From NCBI RefSeq assembly GCF_043951855.1, contig NZ_JBINJW010000009.1, forward strand, positions 30,672 to 94,671: a DNA stretch of 64,000 bases, given 5' to 3'. The position numbers and the translations under genes were made by a program. This DNA is from Proteiniclasticum sp043951855 (lineage in GTDB: Bacteria > Bacillota > Clostridia > Clostridiales > Clostridiaceae). Below are positions 34,639-43,344 of this stretch, piece by piece; the stretch's first letter is position 1; the number at the start of each line of letters is the position of its first letter. The notes below the pieces were generated by a model, which had not been told where the DNA came from, did no database searches, and saw only the letters and a program-made list of their open reading frames with translations.

Positions 34639-34653
34639 TGAGAATGATTATCA
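34639..34653. promoter_or_regulatory. Fur box
   Basis: TGAGAATGATTATCA is a 7-1-7 inverted repeat matching the Fur consensus TGATAATNATTATCA at 14 of 15 positions. It sits between the divergent AraC-type gene and yclN, so iron-loaded Fur can repress both. Confidence 0.8.
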
Positions 34654-34703
34654 ATTTCGTCATGTTAAATTATATCAATTAATGAAGAGAGGTGTCAAAT
34701 ATA

Positions 34704-34739
34704 ATGGGAAACATTTCCGTTATAAGATATGAAGAATAA
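34704..34739 (+). CDS. Eleven-residue upstream ORF overlapping yclN start
   Basis: ATG 34704 has GAGAGGTG 11 bases upstream and encodes MGNISVIRYEE before a TAA at 34737-34739. The yclN start ATG 34729 lies inside it in another frame and has no ribosome binding site of its own. Termination and restart is the simplest way to translate yclN. The palindrome GGAAACATTTCC lies within the short frame. Confidence 0.45.
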   Translation: MGNISVIRYEE

Positions 34740-35676
34740 ACATTTAATGATCACAACAATTATCTTATCAATTGTTTCTCTATTTATTGGAGCCAAAACG
34801 CTTTCATTTCAGGAACTGATTCATGGTGGAGAAATGGAAATGCTGATATTACTGTTGAGCAGAGTGCCTAGGCTGGTCAGCATTCTTGTAACGGGAATGG
34901 CGTTAAGCATATCTGGTCTCATCATGCAGCAGATCACGCGGAACAAATTCGTATCGCCCAGTACTGCAGCAACCATGGACTCAGCAAGATTCGGTATCAT
35001 GTTTTCCATGATTCTTCTACCGGGTCTTCATGTGATGGGGAAAATGGCCATTGCTTTTGTATTTGCGCTGCTAGGTACGTTTCTCTTCATGTTCATCTTA
35101 AGAAAGATCAAGGTGAAGAACGTGGTGATCATTCCACTGGTAGGAATCATGCTGGGCAATCTCATTGACTCGGTGACGACTTTTATCGCGTATCGTTTCG
35201 ATCTGATCCAGAACATCAACTCATGGCTTCAAGGAAGTTTTTCCATGGTCACAAAGGGTAGATATGAAATCATCTATATCACCATACCCTTGGGTATACT
35301 TGCCTATTTATTTGCCAACAAATTCACTATAGCGGGAATGGGAGAGGATTTCTCGAAGAATCTCGGTCTGAATTATACTCTTGTAGTCAACATCGGTCTG
35401 ACAATAGTAGCCCTGATTTCAAGTTCGGTTCTGGTGACCATTGGGAGCATTCCCTTTATTGGGCTCATAATACCCAATATCGTTTCCATGATTCGTGGAG
35501 ACAATCTGAAGAACAGCCTGGGAACTACAGCACTTATGGGGGCAGTATTTCTTCTGTTCAGTGACATTCTGGGAAGAATCATCATTTATCCCTATGAAAT
35601 ATCCATTTCCCTGACGGTCGGGGTATTAGGAAGCATCATATTCATCTATCTGATTTTCAAGGGGGTAAGGAAATAG
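34729..35676 (+). CDS. yclN: Siderophore ABC transporter permease, YclN type
   Basis: A 315-residue FecCD-family permease with about nine helices. The sequence SISGLIMQQITRNKFVSPST, SWLQGSFSMVTKGRYE and IPFIGLIIPNIVSMIRGDNL match the petrobactin/catecholate permease YclN (also CeuB/FatD). ATG 34729 is the only start possible, because in-frame stops lie just upstream (34702, 34723). It probably depends on the short upstream ORF for translation. It is the first gene of a four-gene operon. Confidence 0.88.
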   Translation: MKNKHLMITTIILSIVSLFIGAKTLSFQELIHGGEMEMLILLLSRVPRLVSILVTGMALSISGLIMQQITRNKFVSPSTAATMDSARFGIMFSMILLPGLHVMGKMAIAFVFALLGTFLFMFILRKIKVKNVVIIPLVGIMLGNLIDSVTTFIAYRFDLIQNINSWLQGSFSMVTKGRYEIIYITIPLGILAYLFANKFTIAGMGEDFSKNLGLNYTLVVNIGLTIVALISSSVLVTIGSIPFIGLIIPNIVSMIRGDNLKNSLGTTALMGAVFLLFSDILGRIIIYPYEISISLTVGVLGSIIFIYLIFKGVRK

Positions 35677-35677
35677 T

Positions 35678-36622
35678 ATGAAAAAGAAAATACTTCTTCT
35701 TAGCGCTCTTCTGATTATAGGAATTATGCTGTTTCTATTTCTGGGATTAAGCCCTAAAAGTGCCAGCTATGCCCTCTCAAGAAGAATACCGAAAATCATA
35801 GCCATAGTACTCACAGGAAGTGCCATAGCCTATGCTTCTCTGGTGTTTCAGACAGTGACGGAGAATCGCATTCTCACACCGAGTGTTCTGGGACTGGACG
35901 CCTTATATGTCTTTATTCAGACAGTGATCATTTTTCTCATCGGATCAGAAACATTGGCTCAGACAGATACCAGAGTCGGTTTCATCGTTTCCGTAGTACT
36001 TATGGTTGCATTCAGTGTCGGGATTCTGGGGTTCATTTTAAAAAAAGTGAAAGGGAATATCTATCTTCTCCTTCTAGTGGGGATTATAACAGGAACTCTT
36101 TTCAGAAGTGGATCCTCGTTTATTCAGGTCATCATAGATCCCAATGAGTTTCTCATTCTTCAGGGAAGTCTCTTTGCAAGTTTCAACAACATCAATACAG
36201 AGGTTCTTGTCTTGTCCTCCATACTATTGTCTGGTGCCATGATTTTCGGCATGACAAAATCCAGGGAACTGGATGTACTGTCACTGGGAAGAGACAACGC
36301 CATTAATCTGGGGATCGATCACAAGAATCTGGTCAACATGATTCTTGTGATTGTAGCCATCCTGATTTCGGTCTCGACCGCATTAGTGGGCCCCATCACA
36401 TTTCTGGGAATTCTGGTGACAAACCTTTCAAGAGAGCTGATGAAGACTTATAAACACAAGTATCTTATTGCAGGTGCAATGCTGATCAGTTCCACCGCCC
36501 TTGTCTACGGGCAGTTGCTGGTGGAAAGAATATTTGTCTTCAGCACACCAATCAGCGTAATCATCAACTTTATCGGCGGATTGTATTTCATTTATCTGTT
36601 ATTAAGGGAGAATCAGTTATGA
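35678..36622 (+). CDS. yclO: Siderophore ABC transporter permease, YclO type
   Basis: The partner FecCD permease, 314 residues, about nine helices. LTGSAIAYASLVFQTVTENR, LTPSVLGLDALYVFIQT and the coupling-region STALVGPITFLGILVTNL are typical of YclO/CeuC. It starts two bases after yclN and its end overlaps the ATPase gene by four bases (ATGA), so the genes are translationally coupled. Confidence 0.88.
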   Translation: MKKKILLLSALLIIGIMLFLFLGLSPKSASYALSRRIPKIIAIVLTGSAIAYASLVFQTVTENRILTPSVLGLDALYVFIQTVIIFLIGSETLAQTDTRVGFIVSVVLMVAFSVGILGFILKKVKGNIYLLLLVGIITGTLFRSGSSFIQVIIDPNEFLILQGSLFASFNNINTEVLVLSSILLSGAMIFGMTKSRELDVLSLGRDNAINLGIDHKNLVNMILVIVAILISVSTALVGPITFLGILVTNLSRELMKTYKHKYLIAGAMLISSTALVYGQLLVERIFVFSTPISVIINFIGGLYFIYLLLRENQL

Positions 36623-37443
36623 TCAGTGTAAGAAATCTGACAAAGAGATATGAAACAAAAGAAGTGGTTAAGGACGTTACACTTAACATTGAAAAAGGGG
36701 TGATCACTTCCTTTATTGGACCTAACGGCGCAGGGAAAAGCACACTCCTATCCATGATTTCCAGATTGATGGAATCAAGTGGAGGAGATGTTCAAATAGA
36801 CGGGATCTCACTTGAAAACTGGAAATCTAAGGATCTTGCTAAGAAGGTTTCAATACTAAGACAAAGCAACAGCCTCAATGTGAAACTAACCGTCAGAGAG
36901 CTCATCGCATTTGGAAGATTCCCCTATTCCAAAGGAAATCTGACCGATGAAGACAACCGATATATTGATCAGGCCGTAGACTATCTTAAACTGGGAGACA
37001 TCGAAGATCGTTACATCAATGAATTATCTGGTGGGCAGAAACAGAGAGCCTATATTGCCATGGTGATTGCCCAGGATACGGAATATATCCTTCTGGATGA
37101 ACCCCTTAACAATCTGGATATGAAACATGCGGTGGAAATCATGAAGATTCTGAGAAACATCGTGGATGAACTGGGAAAGACCGTTGTCATCGTCATTCAT
37201 GACATCAATTTCGCTTCCGTCTACTCGGACCGTATTGTGGCGCTTCAGGACGGAAGGATAAAATATCATGATGATACAGATAAAATCATCAATGCCAAGG
37301 TGCTGAATGAAGTGTTTGACATGGAATTCAATGTGCATCATCTTGGCGGAAAGAAGATCTGTACCTACTATCAGGAAGGTCTTTGCGACTGTGAAGATAA
37401 GAGCTGCATACATAAAGGAAATCACTTGACCATAGTCCAGTGA
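36619..37443 (+). CDS. yclP: Siderophore ABC transporter ATPase, YclP type, with cysteine-rich tail
   Basis: A 274-residue ATPase. Walker A is GPNGAGKST, signature LSGGQKQRAYIAMV, Walker B YILLDEPLNNLD, and H-loop VIHDINFA. Family members usually end soon after GKKI-x-YY; here about 20 residues follow, with cysteines at 248, 256, 258 and 263 (CTYY...CDC...SC). The tail could bind iron or an iron-sulfur cluster and sense iron status. It follows yclO with a four-base overlap. Confidence 0.88.
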   Translation: MISVRNLTKRYETKEVVKDVTLNIEKGVITSFIGPNGAGKSTLLSMISRLMESSGGDVQIDGISLENWKSKDLAKKVSILRQSNSLNVKLTVRELIAFGRFPYSKGNLTDEDNRYIDQAVDYLKLGDIEDRYINELSGGQKQRAYIAMVIAQDTEYILLDEPLNNLDMKHAVEIMKILRNIVDELGKTVVIVIHDINFASVYSDRIVALQDGRIKYHDDTDKIINAKVLNEVFDMEFNVHHLGGKKICTYYQEGLCDCEDKSCIHKGNHLTIVQ

Positions 37444-37501
37444 GAAGTCAATTGTAAATGATAATAATTAACAGCATAAAATAACAACAAGAGGTGTAAA
37501 A

Positions 37502-38470
37502 ATGACAAAGAGAAAGAATATCGTTTTATCAAGTATTTTAGTGACAGCTACCATGGTTCTATCCGCATGTGGAAGCACTGCCAAGGCCGAGACGCCGAAT
37601 ACGGATCCTACTGTAGCACCTGCTGCACAAGAAGATATGACCATCACACATGAACTGGGAGAAGTAACTCTTCCGAAAAACCCGGAAAATGTAGTTGTGT
37701 TTGACTATGGTTTACTGGATCTTATGGATAATATGGGCATAGAAGTGACTGGGCTGCCCATGGGGAATATTCCATCTTTCCTCGCACAGTACAGCAACGA
37801 AGAGGTCTACACAAATGTGGGTACACTGAAAGAACCTGATTTTGAAAAGATCTACGAGATGGAGCCTGATGTGATATTCATATCAGCCAGAACCTCCGCA
37901 GCTTATGAAGAGCTTTCCAAGATTGCTCCTACTGTTTATCTCACAGTCAGCAACGAGGATTATATGAGTTCAGTGGAGGCTAATGCAAAGCTGATAGCCG
38001 AACTTTTTGATAAAGAGGAAGTAGTGGAAGAGAAAATAGCTGCATTGACTGAAAAAGTGGACATGATAAAGAGCAGAGTGGTAGAAATGAATGAAAGCGG
38101 CCTGATCATACTAGCGAATGACGGTTCCTTGAGTTCGTACGGAGCTGTATCCAGATTTGGCATCCTGCATAATACGCTTGGATTTAAAGAGGCTGACGAT
38201 AACATTGAAGGTTCGACACATGGACAAAGCGTGACCTATGAATACATACTGGAAAAGAATCCGGACCATCTTTTTGTCATTGACAGAGCTTCCGTAGTTG
38301 GTGGGGAGACAGATGCTTCATCCACCATGGAAAATGAGATTGTAAAAGAAACAGAAGCATACAAGAACGAGAAAATCCACTACCTCAATGCTGAGGTGTG
38401 GTACATCACTTCCGGTGGATTCACTGGGACTGAAATGATGCTTGAGGAAGTTGAATCATTATTGAACTAG
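37502..38470 (+). CDS. yclQ: Siderophore-binding lipoprotein, YclQ type
   Basis: A 322-residue extracellular binding protein. Signal peptide with lipobox LSAC (C23), an Ala/Pro/Thr linker, then a class III binding-protein fold beginning ITHELGEVTLPKNPENVVVF. The region YSNEEVYTNVGTLKEPDFEKI and SSYGAVSRFGILHNTLGF resemble YclQ/CeuE. AAGAGGTG precedes ATG 37502. It is the last gene before a terminator; being last is the same order as yclNOPQ in Bacillus. Confidence 0.9.
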   Translation: MTKRKNIVLSSILVTATMVLSACGSTAKAETPNTDPTVAPAAQEDMTITHELGEVTLPKNPENVVVFDYGLLDLMDNMGIEVTGLPMGNIPSFLAQYSNEEVYTNVGTLKEPDFEKIYEMEPDVIFISARTSAAYEELSKIAPTVYLTVSNEDYMSSVEANAKLIAELFDKEEVVEEKIAALTEKVDMIKSRVVEMNESGLIILANDGSLSSYGAVSRFGILHNTLGFKEADDNIEGSTHGQSVTYEYILEKNPDHLFVIDRASVVGGETDASSTMENEIVKETEAYKNEKIHYLNAEVWYITSGGFTGTEMMLEEVESLLN

Positions 38471-38540
38471 CAGTTGAAATGCCCTGAGAACTCATTGAGT
38501 CCAGTAAATAGGGCGCACTTCAGACCTTGATAATGGGCAG

Positions 38541-38569
38541 AAAAAGATCAGGATTCCTGATCTTTTTTT
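38541..38569 (+). terminator. Rho-independent terminator of the siderophore operon
   Basis: AAAAAGATCAGG at 38541-38552 pairs with CCTGATCTTTTT from 38556, with a 3-base loop and seven T's ending at 38569. Confidence 0.88.
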
Positions 38570-38669
38570 GTCGAGTAATTTCAGGAGCAATCTGTTACTG
38601 GTGTTTCAGTGGCAAGGGAGGAGGATATTTTGCGTAAGCTCACCTTGTTATGAATACCCATACAAAGAA

Positions 38670-38707
38670 ACTCCCCTCAGTGAATGCTGTCATTCACTGA
38701 GGGGAGT
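38670..38707 (-). terminator. Terminator of the 2-oxoacid oxidoreductase operon
   Basis: ACTCCCCTCAGTGAATG at 38670-38686 is perfectly complementary to CATTCACTGAGGGGAGT at 38691-38707 (17 pairs, 4-base loop). On the minus strand it is followed by TTTCTTTG, and it lies just past the stop at 38718. Confidence 0.88.
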
Positions 38708-38717
38708 TATATTCCTG

Positions 38718-39575
38718 TTACATGAATTCCTGCAGGAAGCCCTTTATGACTTCTGTCTCAACAGGCAGATCCACCAGAGTGGACTCCTTCAGGAATGAAA
38801 CCTTGTCTGTATAGCTTTGTCTGTCTTCTCTGAAAATGACACCTGTAGGGATCTTATCGCCCCACTCCAGTGCTTTGGTGAAAGCAGATACCTTATCGGT
38901 TGGGTTGTAGCTGGTATCCTCATCCAGGTTATACACTCTCTTCTTATACCATGCGAAGGTGTTTACTTTATTGAAGCTTACACATGGCTGCAGAATATCA
39001 ACAAGAGCATAGCCGTCGTAATTGATGGCTTCTTTCATGATGCTTTTCAGATGCTCTTTGTCTCCACTGAATGCTCTTGCAACAAATCCGCAACCTAGAC
39101 CGATGGCGGCAACCATGGGGTTGATAGGAATCGTGTTTACTCCTTCTGGAGTGAAGTCTGTAACATGTCCCAGATCTGAGGTAGGGGAGGACTGCCCTTT
39201 TGTTAGTCCGTAAATCTGGTTGTCGTGAACAAAGTGCGTCATGTTGACGTTTCTTTTTATGTTATGGATGAAGTGATTTCCACCTTCTCCATAAGAGTCT
39301 CCATCACCAGTATCAATGATTACTGTCATTTCATGGTTTGCGATTTTAGCGGCAGCTGCTGGAGGTAGCGCACGGCCGTGCAGACCCTCGAATCCGTTTG
39401 CGTTGATGTACTGAGGAGTTTTGGCTGCTTGTCCGATACCACCGACCACAAGTACTTTATGTGGTTCTTTTCCCAGTTCTTCCATGGTTTCCTTTAAGGC
39501 TTCAAGTATCGCGAAGTCACCACATCCTGGACACCAGGCTGTTTCGAATGTTACAAATTCTTTCTTTTTCATCAT
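38718..39575 (-). CDS. 2-oxoacid:ferredoxin oxidoreductase, beta subunit
   Basis: A 285-residue thiamine-diphosphate-binding subunit. WCPGCGDFAIL carries cysteines for the cluster, and TGDGDSYGEGGNHFIHNIKR with NMTHFVHDNQIYGLTKGQSS forms the TPP/Mg site. Together with the alpha subunit it oxidises a 2-oxoacid to acyl-CoA and CO2, reducing ferredoxin. Substrate (2-oxoglutarate, pyruvate or branched-chain) cannot be told; the lack of a separate delta ferredoxin subunit fits the two-subunit KorAB type. GGAGG before ATG 39575; it overlaps the alpha gene by four bases. Confidence 0.92.
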   Translation of the reverse strand: MMKKKEFVTFETAWCPGCGDFAILEALKETMEELGKEPHKVLVVGGIGQAAKTPQYINANGFEGLHGRALPPAAAAKIANHEMTVIIDTGDGDSYGEGGNHFIHNIKRNVNMTHFVHDNQIYGLTKGQSSPTSDLGHVTDFTPEGVNTIPINPMVAAIGLGCGFVARAFSGDKEHLKSIMKEAINYDGYALVDILQPCVSFNKVNTFAWYKKRVYNLDEDTSYNPTDKVSAFTKALEWGDKIPTGVIFREDRQSYTDKVSFLKESTLVDLPVETEVIKGFLQEFM

Positions 39576-41254
39576 GATAATACCTCCAATACCTTGCTCT
39601 TGATTTCAGTTGCTGAAAGTGGGCGACCATCAAATTTAAGCACAGAATGGTCAACTCTTATTCCAGTCACTTCGCTGATCAGAGCGGCAAGCTGTCCTGT
39701 ATAGTTCTGTTCCACATTGACCAGCACCTTGGCTTTGGCCTGATACTCTCGGAGTTTCTTTTCAGGTAGCGGCCAGATATCTCCAAATACCAGTGCACCG
39801 AATTTCTTTTCTCCGGAAGCATTCAAAAGGTCTATGGCTTCTGACAGCTGGCTGTGAAGACTTCCCCATCCGAGTAGCAGAACTTCAGCTTCTTCATTTC
39901 CCAAGAAGTCCGGTTCCAGAATCTCTTCTTTCAGAAGTTCGAACTTTTTGGCTCTTTTTTCGACCATATTGATTCTGACATCGCTGGCTTCTGTGATGTT
40001 ACCTGTTTCATCATGTTCATCACTATCGGAATTCACCATGGTTCCTTCCACTTTTCCAGGAATCAGTCTTGGAGATATTCCATTTTCGGTCAGTTCATAT
40101 CGCTTGTATTCTTTTCCGTTCCGGTATGTCTCTTCATCTGCCAGATGTCTTTCAATGGAAACCTTATCCAGATCAAATGGAGTAACGGTCCTTACAGCAT
40201 CTGCCATATACTGGTCTCCAAGAAGAATAATCGGAATCTGATATTTGTCTGCCAGATTGAATGCTCTGGCTGTCTGATAGAAAGCGTCTTCTGGGTGTCT
40301 GAGAGCAATGACCATCTTTGGGAATTCCCCATGAGAAGAGTTGATGACGAACTTAAGGTCACTTTGCTCTGTTCTTGTAGGTAGACCTGTAGCTGGTCCG
40401 GGCCTCTGTATTTCAGCGATGACTAATGGCGTTTCGGTGATTCCTGCCATACCGACAGCTTCCACCATGAGCGAGTATCCGCCGCCGGAAGTACCGGTCA
40501 TGGCTCTTACCCCTGCATAGGATGCACCTATAGCCATATTGATTGCTGCAATCTCATCCTCAGCCTGCTCCACGACGACTTTTGCGGGTATCGACTTCTT
40601 CACGAGATAACTCATGATGGAAGTGGCAGGTGTCATTGGATAAGCGCTGTAGAACTTCATACCTGCCGCCAGTGCTCCAAGAGCGATGCTCTCATTAGCC
40701 TGAACCAGCATTGTTGGTTCTTTGCTTAATTCTGGTTCTTCAAATCGGGCTGTTTCCAGATCGTGACCTTTTTCAAAAGCCTCAATATTCTGATTCACGA
40801 CTTTTTCATTGAATTTCTTTGATAGAATGTCTTCTAGATGCAGTACATCCATTCCGTAGATTTTGAGCAGAGCACCCAGAATGACACTGGATTGGACCTT
40901 GGGATTGCCCAGTTCCTTAGCGATTTTCTTGGCTGGTATGGTGATGAGTCTTTTGTCATCGGACTTCACATCTTCATCTGCAATGATGAATCCGTCAGGA
41001 TTCAATCTACCTATGTGCAGATCCACAGTTTCCTGATTCAGTGCAATGATTCCATCCAGATCATCCCGATGTGTTTTGACCTCGTTTTCCGAAAAACGAA
41101 TCTGGAAGAAGTTATGACCTCCTCGTACACGAGACATATAATCCTGTAGTGTGAAAAGATGGTATCCTCTTCTCTGGAGTATTTTTGACAAGTTCGAGCT
41201 TAAGGTTTCCATACCTTGACCGGCAGCTCCACCTATTAATAGGTTAAAATTCAT
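39572..41254 (-). CDS. 2-oxoacid:acceptor oxidoreductase, fused gamma-alpha subunit
   Basis: A 560-residue protein. Residues 1-190 are the gamma domain (LIGGAAGQGMETLSSNLSKI), and 200-560 the alpha subunit (ANESIALGALAAGMKFYSAY, PMTPATSIM, TGTSGGGYSLMVEAVGMAGI). This gamma-alpha fusion is common in two-subunit 2-oxoglutarate or pyruvate:ferredoxin oxidoreductases. AAGAGGTG precedes the minus-strand ATG 41254. The pair is transcribed away from the glycine cleavage operon. Confidence 0.92.
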   Translation of the reverse strand: MNFNLLIGGAAGQGMETLSSNLSKILQRRGYHLFTLQDYMSRVRGGHNFFQIRFSENEVKTHRDDLDGIIALNQETVDLHIGRLNPDGFIIADEDVKSDDKRLITIPAKKIAKELGNPKVQSSVILGALLKIYGMDVLHLEDILSKKFNEKVVNQNIEAFEKGHDLETARFEEPELSKEPTMLVQANESIALGALAAGMKFYSAYPMTPATSIMSYLVKKSIPAKVVVEQAEDEIAAINMAIGASYAGVRAMTGTSGGGYSLMVEAVGMAGITETPLVIAEIQRPGPATGLPTRTEQSDLKFVINSSHGEFPKMVIALRHPEDAFYQTARAFNLADKYQIPIILLGDQYMADAVRTVTPFDLDKVSIERHLADEETYRNGKEYKRYELTENGISPRLIPGKVEGTMVNSDSDEHDETGNITEASDVRINMVEKRAKKFELLKEEILEPDFLGNEEAEVLLLGWGSLHSQLSEAIDLLNASGEKKFGALVFGDIWPLPEKKLREYQAKAKVLVNVEQNYTGQLAALISEVTGIRVDHSVLKFDGRPLSATEIKSKVLEVLS

Positions 41255-41259
41255 ATACT

Positions 41260-41770
41260 ATTCACCTCTTATAATTATTATGCCTCAATTATAACAAAGC
41301 ATTTGGCAATATCTGGGTATACATGGAAGTTTCAACCTTTGGACATGATTTGGAAACATGGTTCATCTCGTGTTAAAAGAAAACCTTTAGATTTTTGCAA
41401 AACAGCCCTTCGTAATGAGATATCACTGATAAATCCTGTCAAAAAATTCCAAGTTTGATTAATCTATCAGAATTATTTATCAGATTGTGAAACTAGTCCT
41501 TTGGATGGTGATTTTTAACCCGGATGATTTTGCTGATAAAATCAATCTGTACTAAACATGGCTTTGATGATGTGCTGCTTTAAATCCATGGCATTCAATG
41601 GAAATCAATCTGTTTTCAGCTGTTTGTGAATCGGTTAAAACAAATACCTTGATTTTTACAAGATGAGAAATAACAAACAGTTACACTGATAACTGAATAC
41701 CTGTTATAAAATAATGAATATCTGTTAAATTAACTACTTGCTTGTGTTGTAAACTATTACAGTGCGGTTA
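41260..41770. other. Long AT-rich regulatory stretch between divergent operons, with degenerate repeats
   Basis: About 510 bases without a gene between the oxidoreductase and gcvT. Two similar blocks, 41368-41446 and 41631-41711, share GTTAAAA, ACCTT, GATTTTT, CACTGATAA and CCTGT in order. AAATCAATCTGT occurs twice (from 41538 and 41602), and CTGATAA recurs on both strands. It may be a binding region for a regulator or an old duplication. I found no glycine riboswitch consensus. Confidence 0.4.
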
Positions 41771-41799
41771 TTGAATAACTTCAGAAAAATGCTTATTAT
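41771..41799 (+). promoter_or_regulatory. Sigma-A promoter of the glycine cleavage operon
   Basis: TTGAAT at 41771-41776, 17 bases, TATTAT at 41794-41799, giving a leader of about 30 bases before gcvT. A TATAAT at 41812 is too close to the ribosome binding site to be the main -10. Confidence 0.6.
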
Positions 41800-41836
41800 A
41801 GTAGTGTAGACTATAATGATGTTAGGAGGTTCGGAA

Positions 41837-42919
41837 TTGGATAATTTAAAAAGAACAGCGCTGGCAGATGAATACCAGAAATATGGCGGAAAAACTGTTG
41901 ATTTTGCTGGATGGTTTATGCCAGTTGAATTTGAGGGAATTCTCAAAGAACATGAGGCTGTCAGAAATAATGTTGGATTATTTGATGTTTCCCATATGGG
42001 TGAAATTACAGTCAAAGGGAAGGATGCCCTGGCATTCGTCAATTATCTCATTACAAATGATCTTGAAAAAATAGTAGATAATCAGGTGCTTTACACCTAT
42101 TTATGCAGAGAAGACGGAGGAGTCGTAGATGATATCCTCGTGTATCGGTTTGGAGAAGAGGACATTCTGCTTGTAGTAAATGCCTCTAACACGGACAAGG
42201 ATTTTGAGTGGGTAAAGAGCAACAAAGGCGCATATGACGTGACAATTGAAAATGTTTCCGATGAAACCGCTCAGATTGCGATTCAGGGACCGAATGCGGA
42301 GGCGCTACTACAGGTACACACAGAGACAGATCTGTCTGAAATCAGATTCTTCTTCGCGAAAAGAGATGTCATGATTGATGGAATCAAGTGCATGGTATCC
42401 AGAACCGGATATACAGGAGAAGACGGATTCGAGATTTATCTCTCCAATGACGATGTAGTGGAGCTTTACACGAACCTCATTGAAGATGGAGCACTGCCCA
42501 TCGGTTTAGGTGCCAGAGATACACTCAGATTTGAAGCGAATCTTCCGCTTTACGGTAATGAACTAAGCGACGACTGGACGCCGGTTGAAGCAGGGTATGG
42601 ATTCTTTGTGAAGGTGGACAAGGAGAACTTCATAGGAAAGGAAGTGCTGGCAAAGCAGAAAGCAGAAGGCGTTTCCAGAAAGATTGTCGGATTTACCATG
42701 TCAGATAAGAAAATTCCAAGACATGGATACAAAGTATTCAAAGAGGACAAGGAGATCGGATTTGTCACTACAGGATACAAGTCACCGTCCCTTGGAGAAA
42801 TCATTGGTTTAGCAATGGTTGACGTGGAATATGCGAAAATAGGTACCGAACTGGATATTCAGATCAGAAACAAAATGTCCAAAGCGACTGTGAGAAACAG
42901 AAAGTTTCTAGTAAAATAA
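41837..42919 (+). CDS. gcvT: Aminomethyltransferase GcvT (glycine cleavage T protein)
   Basis: A 360-residue folate enzyme that releases ammonia from the aminomethyl-lipoyl H protein and forms 5,10-methylene-tetrahydrofolate. Typical motifs are YGGKTVDFAGWFMPVEFEG, LFDVSHMGE, SRTGYTGEDGFEIY and GLGARDTLRFEANLPLYGNE. The start is TTG 41837, with GGAGG at 41825-41829 seven bases before; no ATG at that point fits. It is the first gene of the gcvT-gcvH-gcvPA-gcvPB-lpd-lplA operon. Confidence 0.95.
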   Translation: MDNLKRTALADEYQKYGGKTVDFAGWFMPVEFEGILKEHEAVRNNVGLFDVSHMGEITVKGKDALAFVNYLITNDLEKIVDNQVLYTYLCREDGGVVDDILVYRFGEEDILLVVNASNTDKDFEWVKSNKGAYDVTIENVSDETAQIAIQGPNAEALLQVHTETDLSEIRFFFAKRDVMIDGIKCMVSRTGYTGEDGFEIYLSNDDVVELYTNLIEDGALPIGLGARDTLRFEANLPLYGNELSDDWTPVEAGYGFFVKVDKENFIGKEVLAKQKAEGVSRKIVGFTMSDKKIPRHGYKVFKEDKEIGFVTTGYKSPSLGEIIGLAMVDVEYAKIGTELDIQIRNKMSKATVRNRKFLVK

Positions 42920-42955
42920 TAACTGAAAGAATTTAAATATAAAGGAGATAGGATT

Positions 42956-43342
42956 ATGTCAACAGTATTAGAAGGATTATATTACACAAAGGACCATGAA
43001 TGGGTAAGGGTAGAAGGAGAAAAGGCTTACATCGGAATCACGGATCATGCACAGCATGCATTAGGATCCATTGTCTATGTGGAGCTTCCTGAAGTAGGGG
43101 ATGAAATCGAAATGGATGACAACCTGGGTGTTGTGGAATCCGTAAAAGCCGCATCCGATATAATCATGCCTGTATCAGGAGAAGTGGTCGAAATCAATGA
43201 AGACCTGGAAGACAATCCGGAGCTGATCAATGAAGCGCCATATGATAATCATTTAGTGGTTGTAACTTTAAAGGATGACAGTGAATTAGAAGGTCTATTA
43301 GGAAAAGAGGATTACGAAGCATTCATTTCTGAGGAGGAGTAA
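42956..43342 (+). CDS. gcvH: Glycine cleavage H protein
   Basis: The 128-residue lipoyl carrier of the glycine cleavage system. The lipoylated lysine is K64 in GVVESVKAASDI, and the C-terminal region has the typical NEAPYD. AGGAG before ATG 42956. It follows gcvT by 36 bases and precedes gcvPA by two. Confidence 0.96.
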   Translation: MSTVLEGLYYTKDHEWVRVEGEKAYIGITDHAQHALGSIVYVELPEVGDEIEMDDNLGVVESVKAASDIIMPVSGEVVEINEDLEDNPELINEAPYDNHLVVVTLKDDSELEGLLGKEDYEAFISEEE

Positions 43343-43344
43343 AC

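Noticed and set aside
41255..41836. Glycine riboswitch in front of gcvT
   Set aside because: The long leader was read for the tandem aptamer core motifs, such as GGAGAG and CACCGAAGGGGC. None was found and the predicted transcript leader is only about 30 bases.
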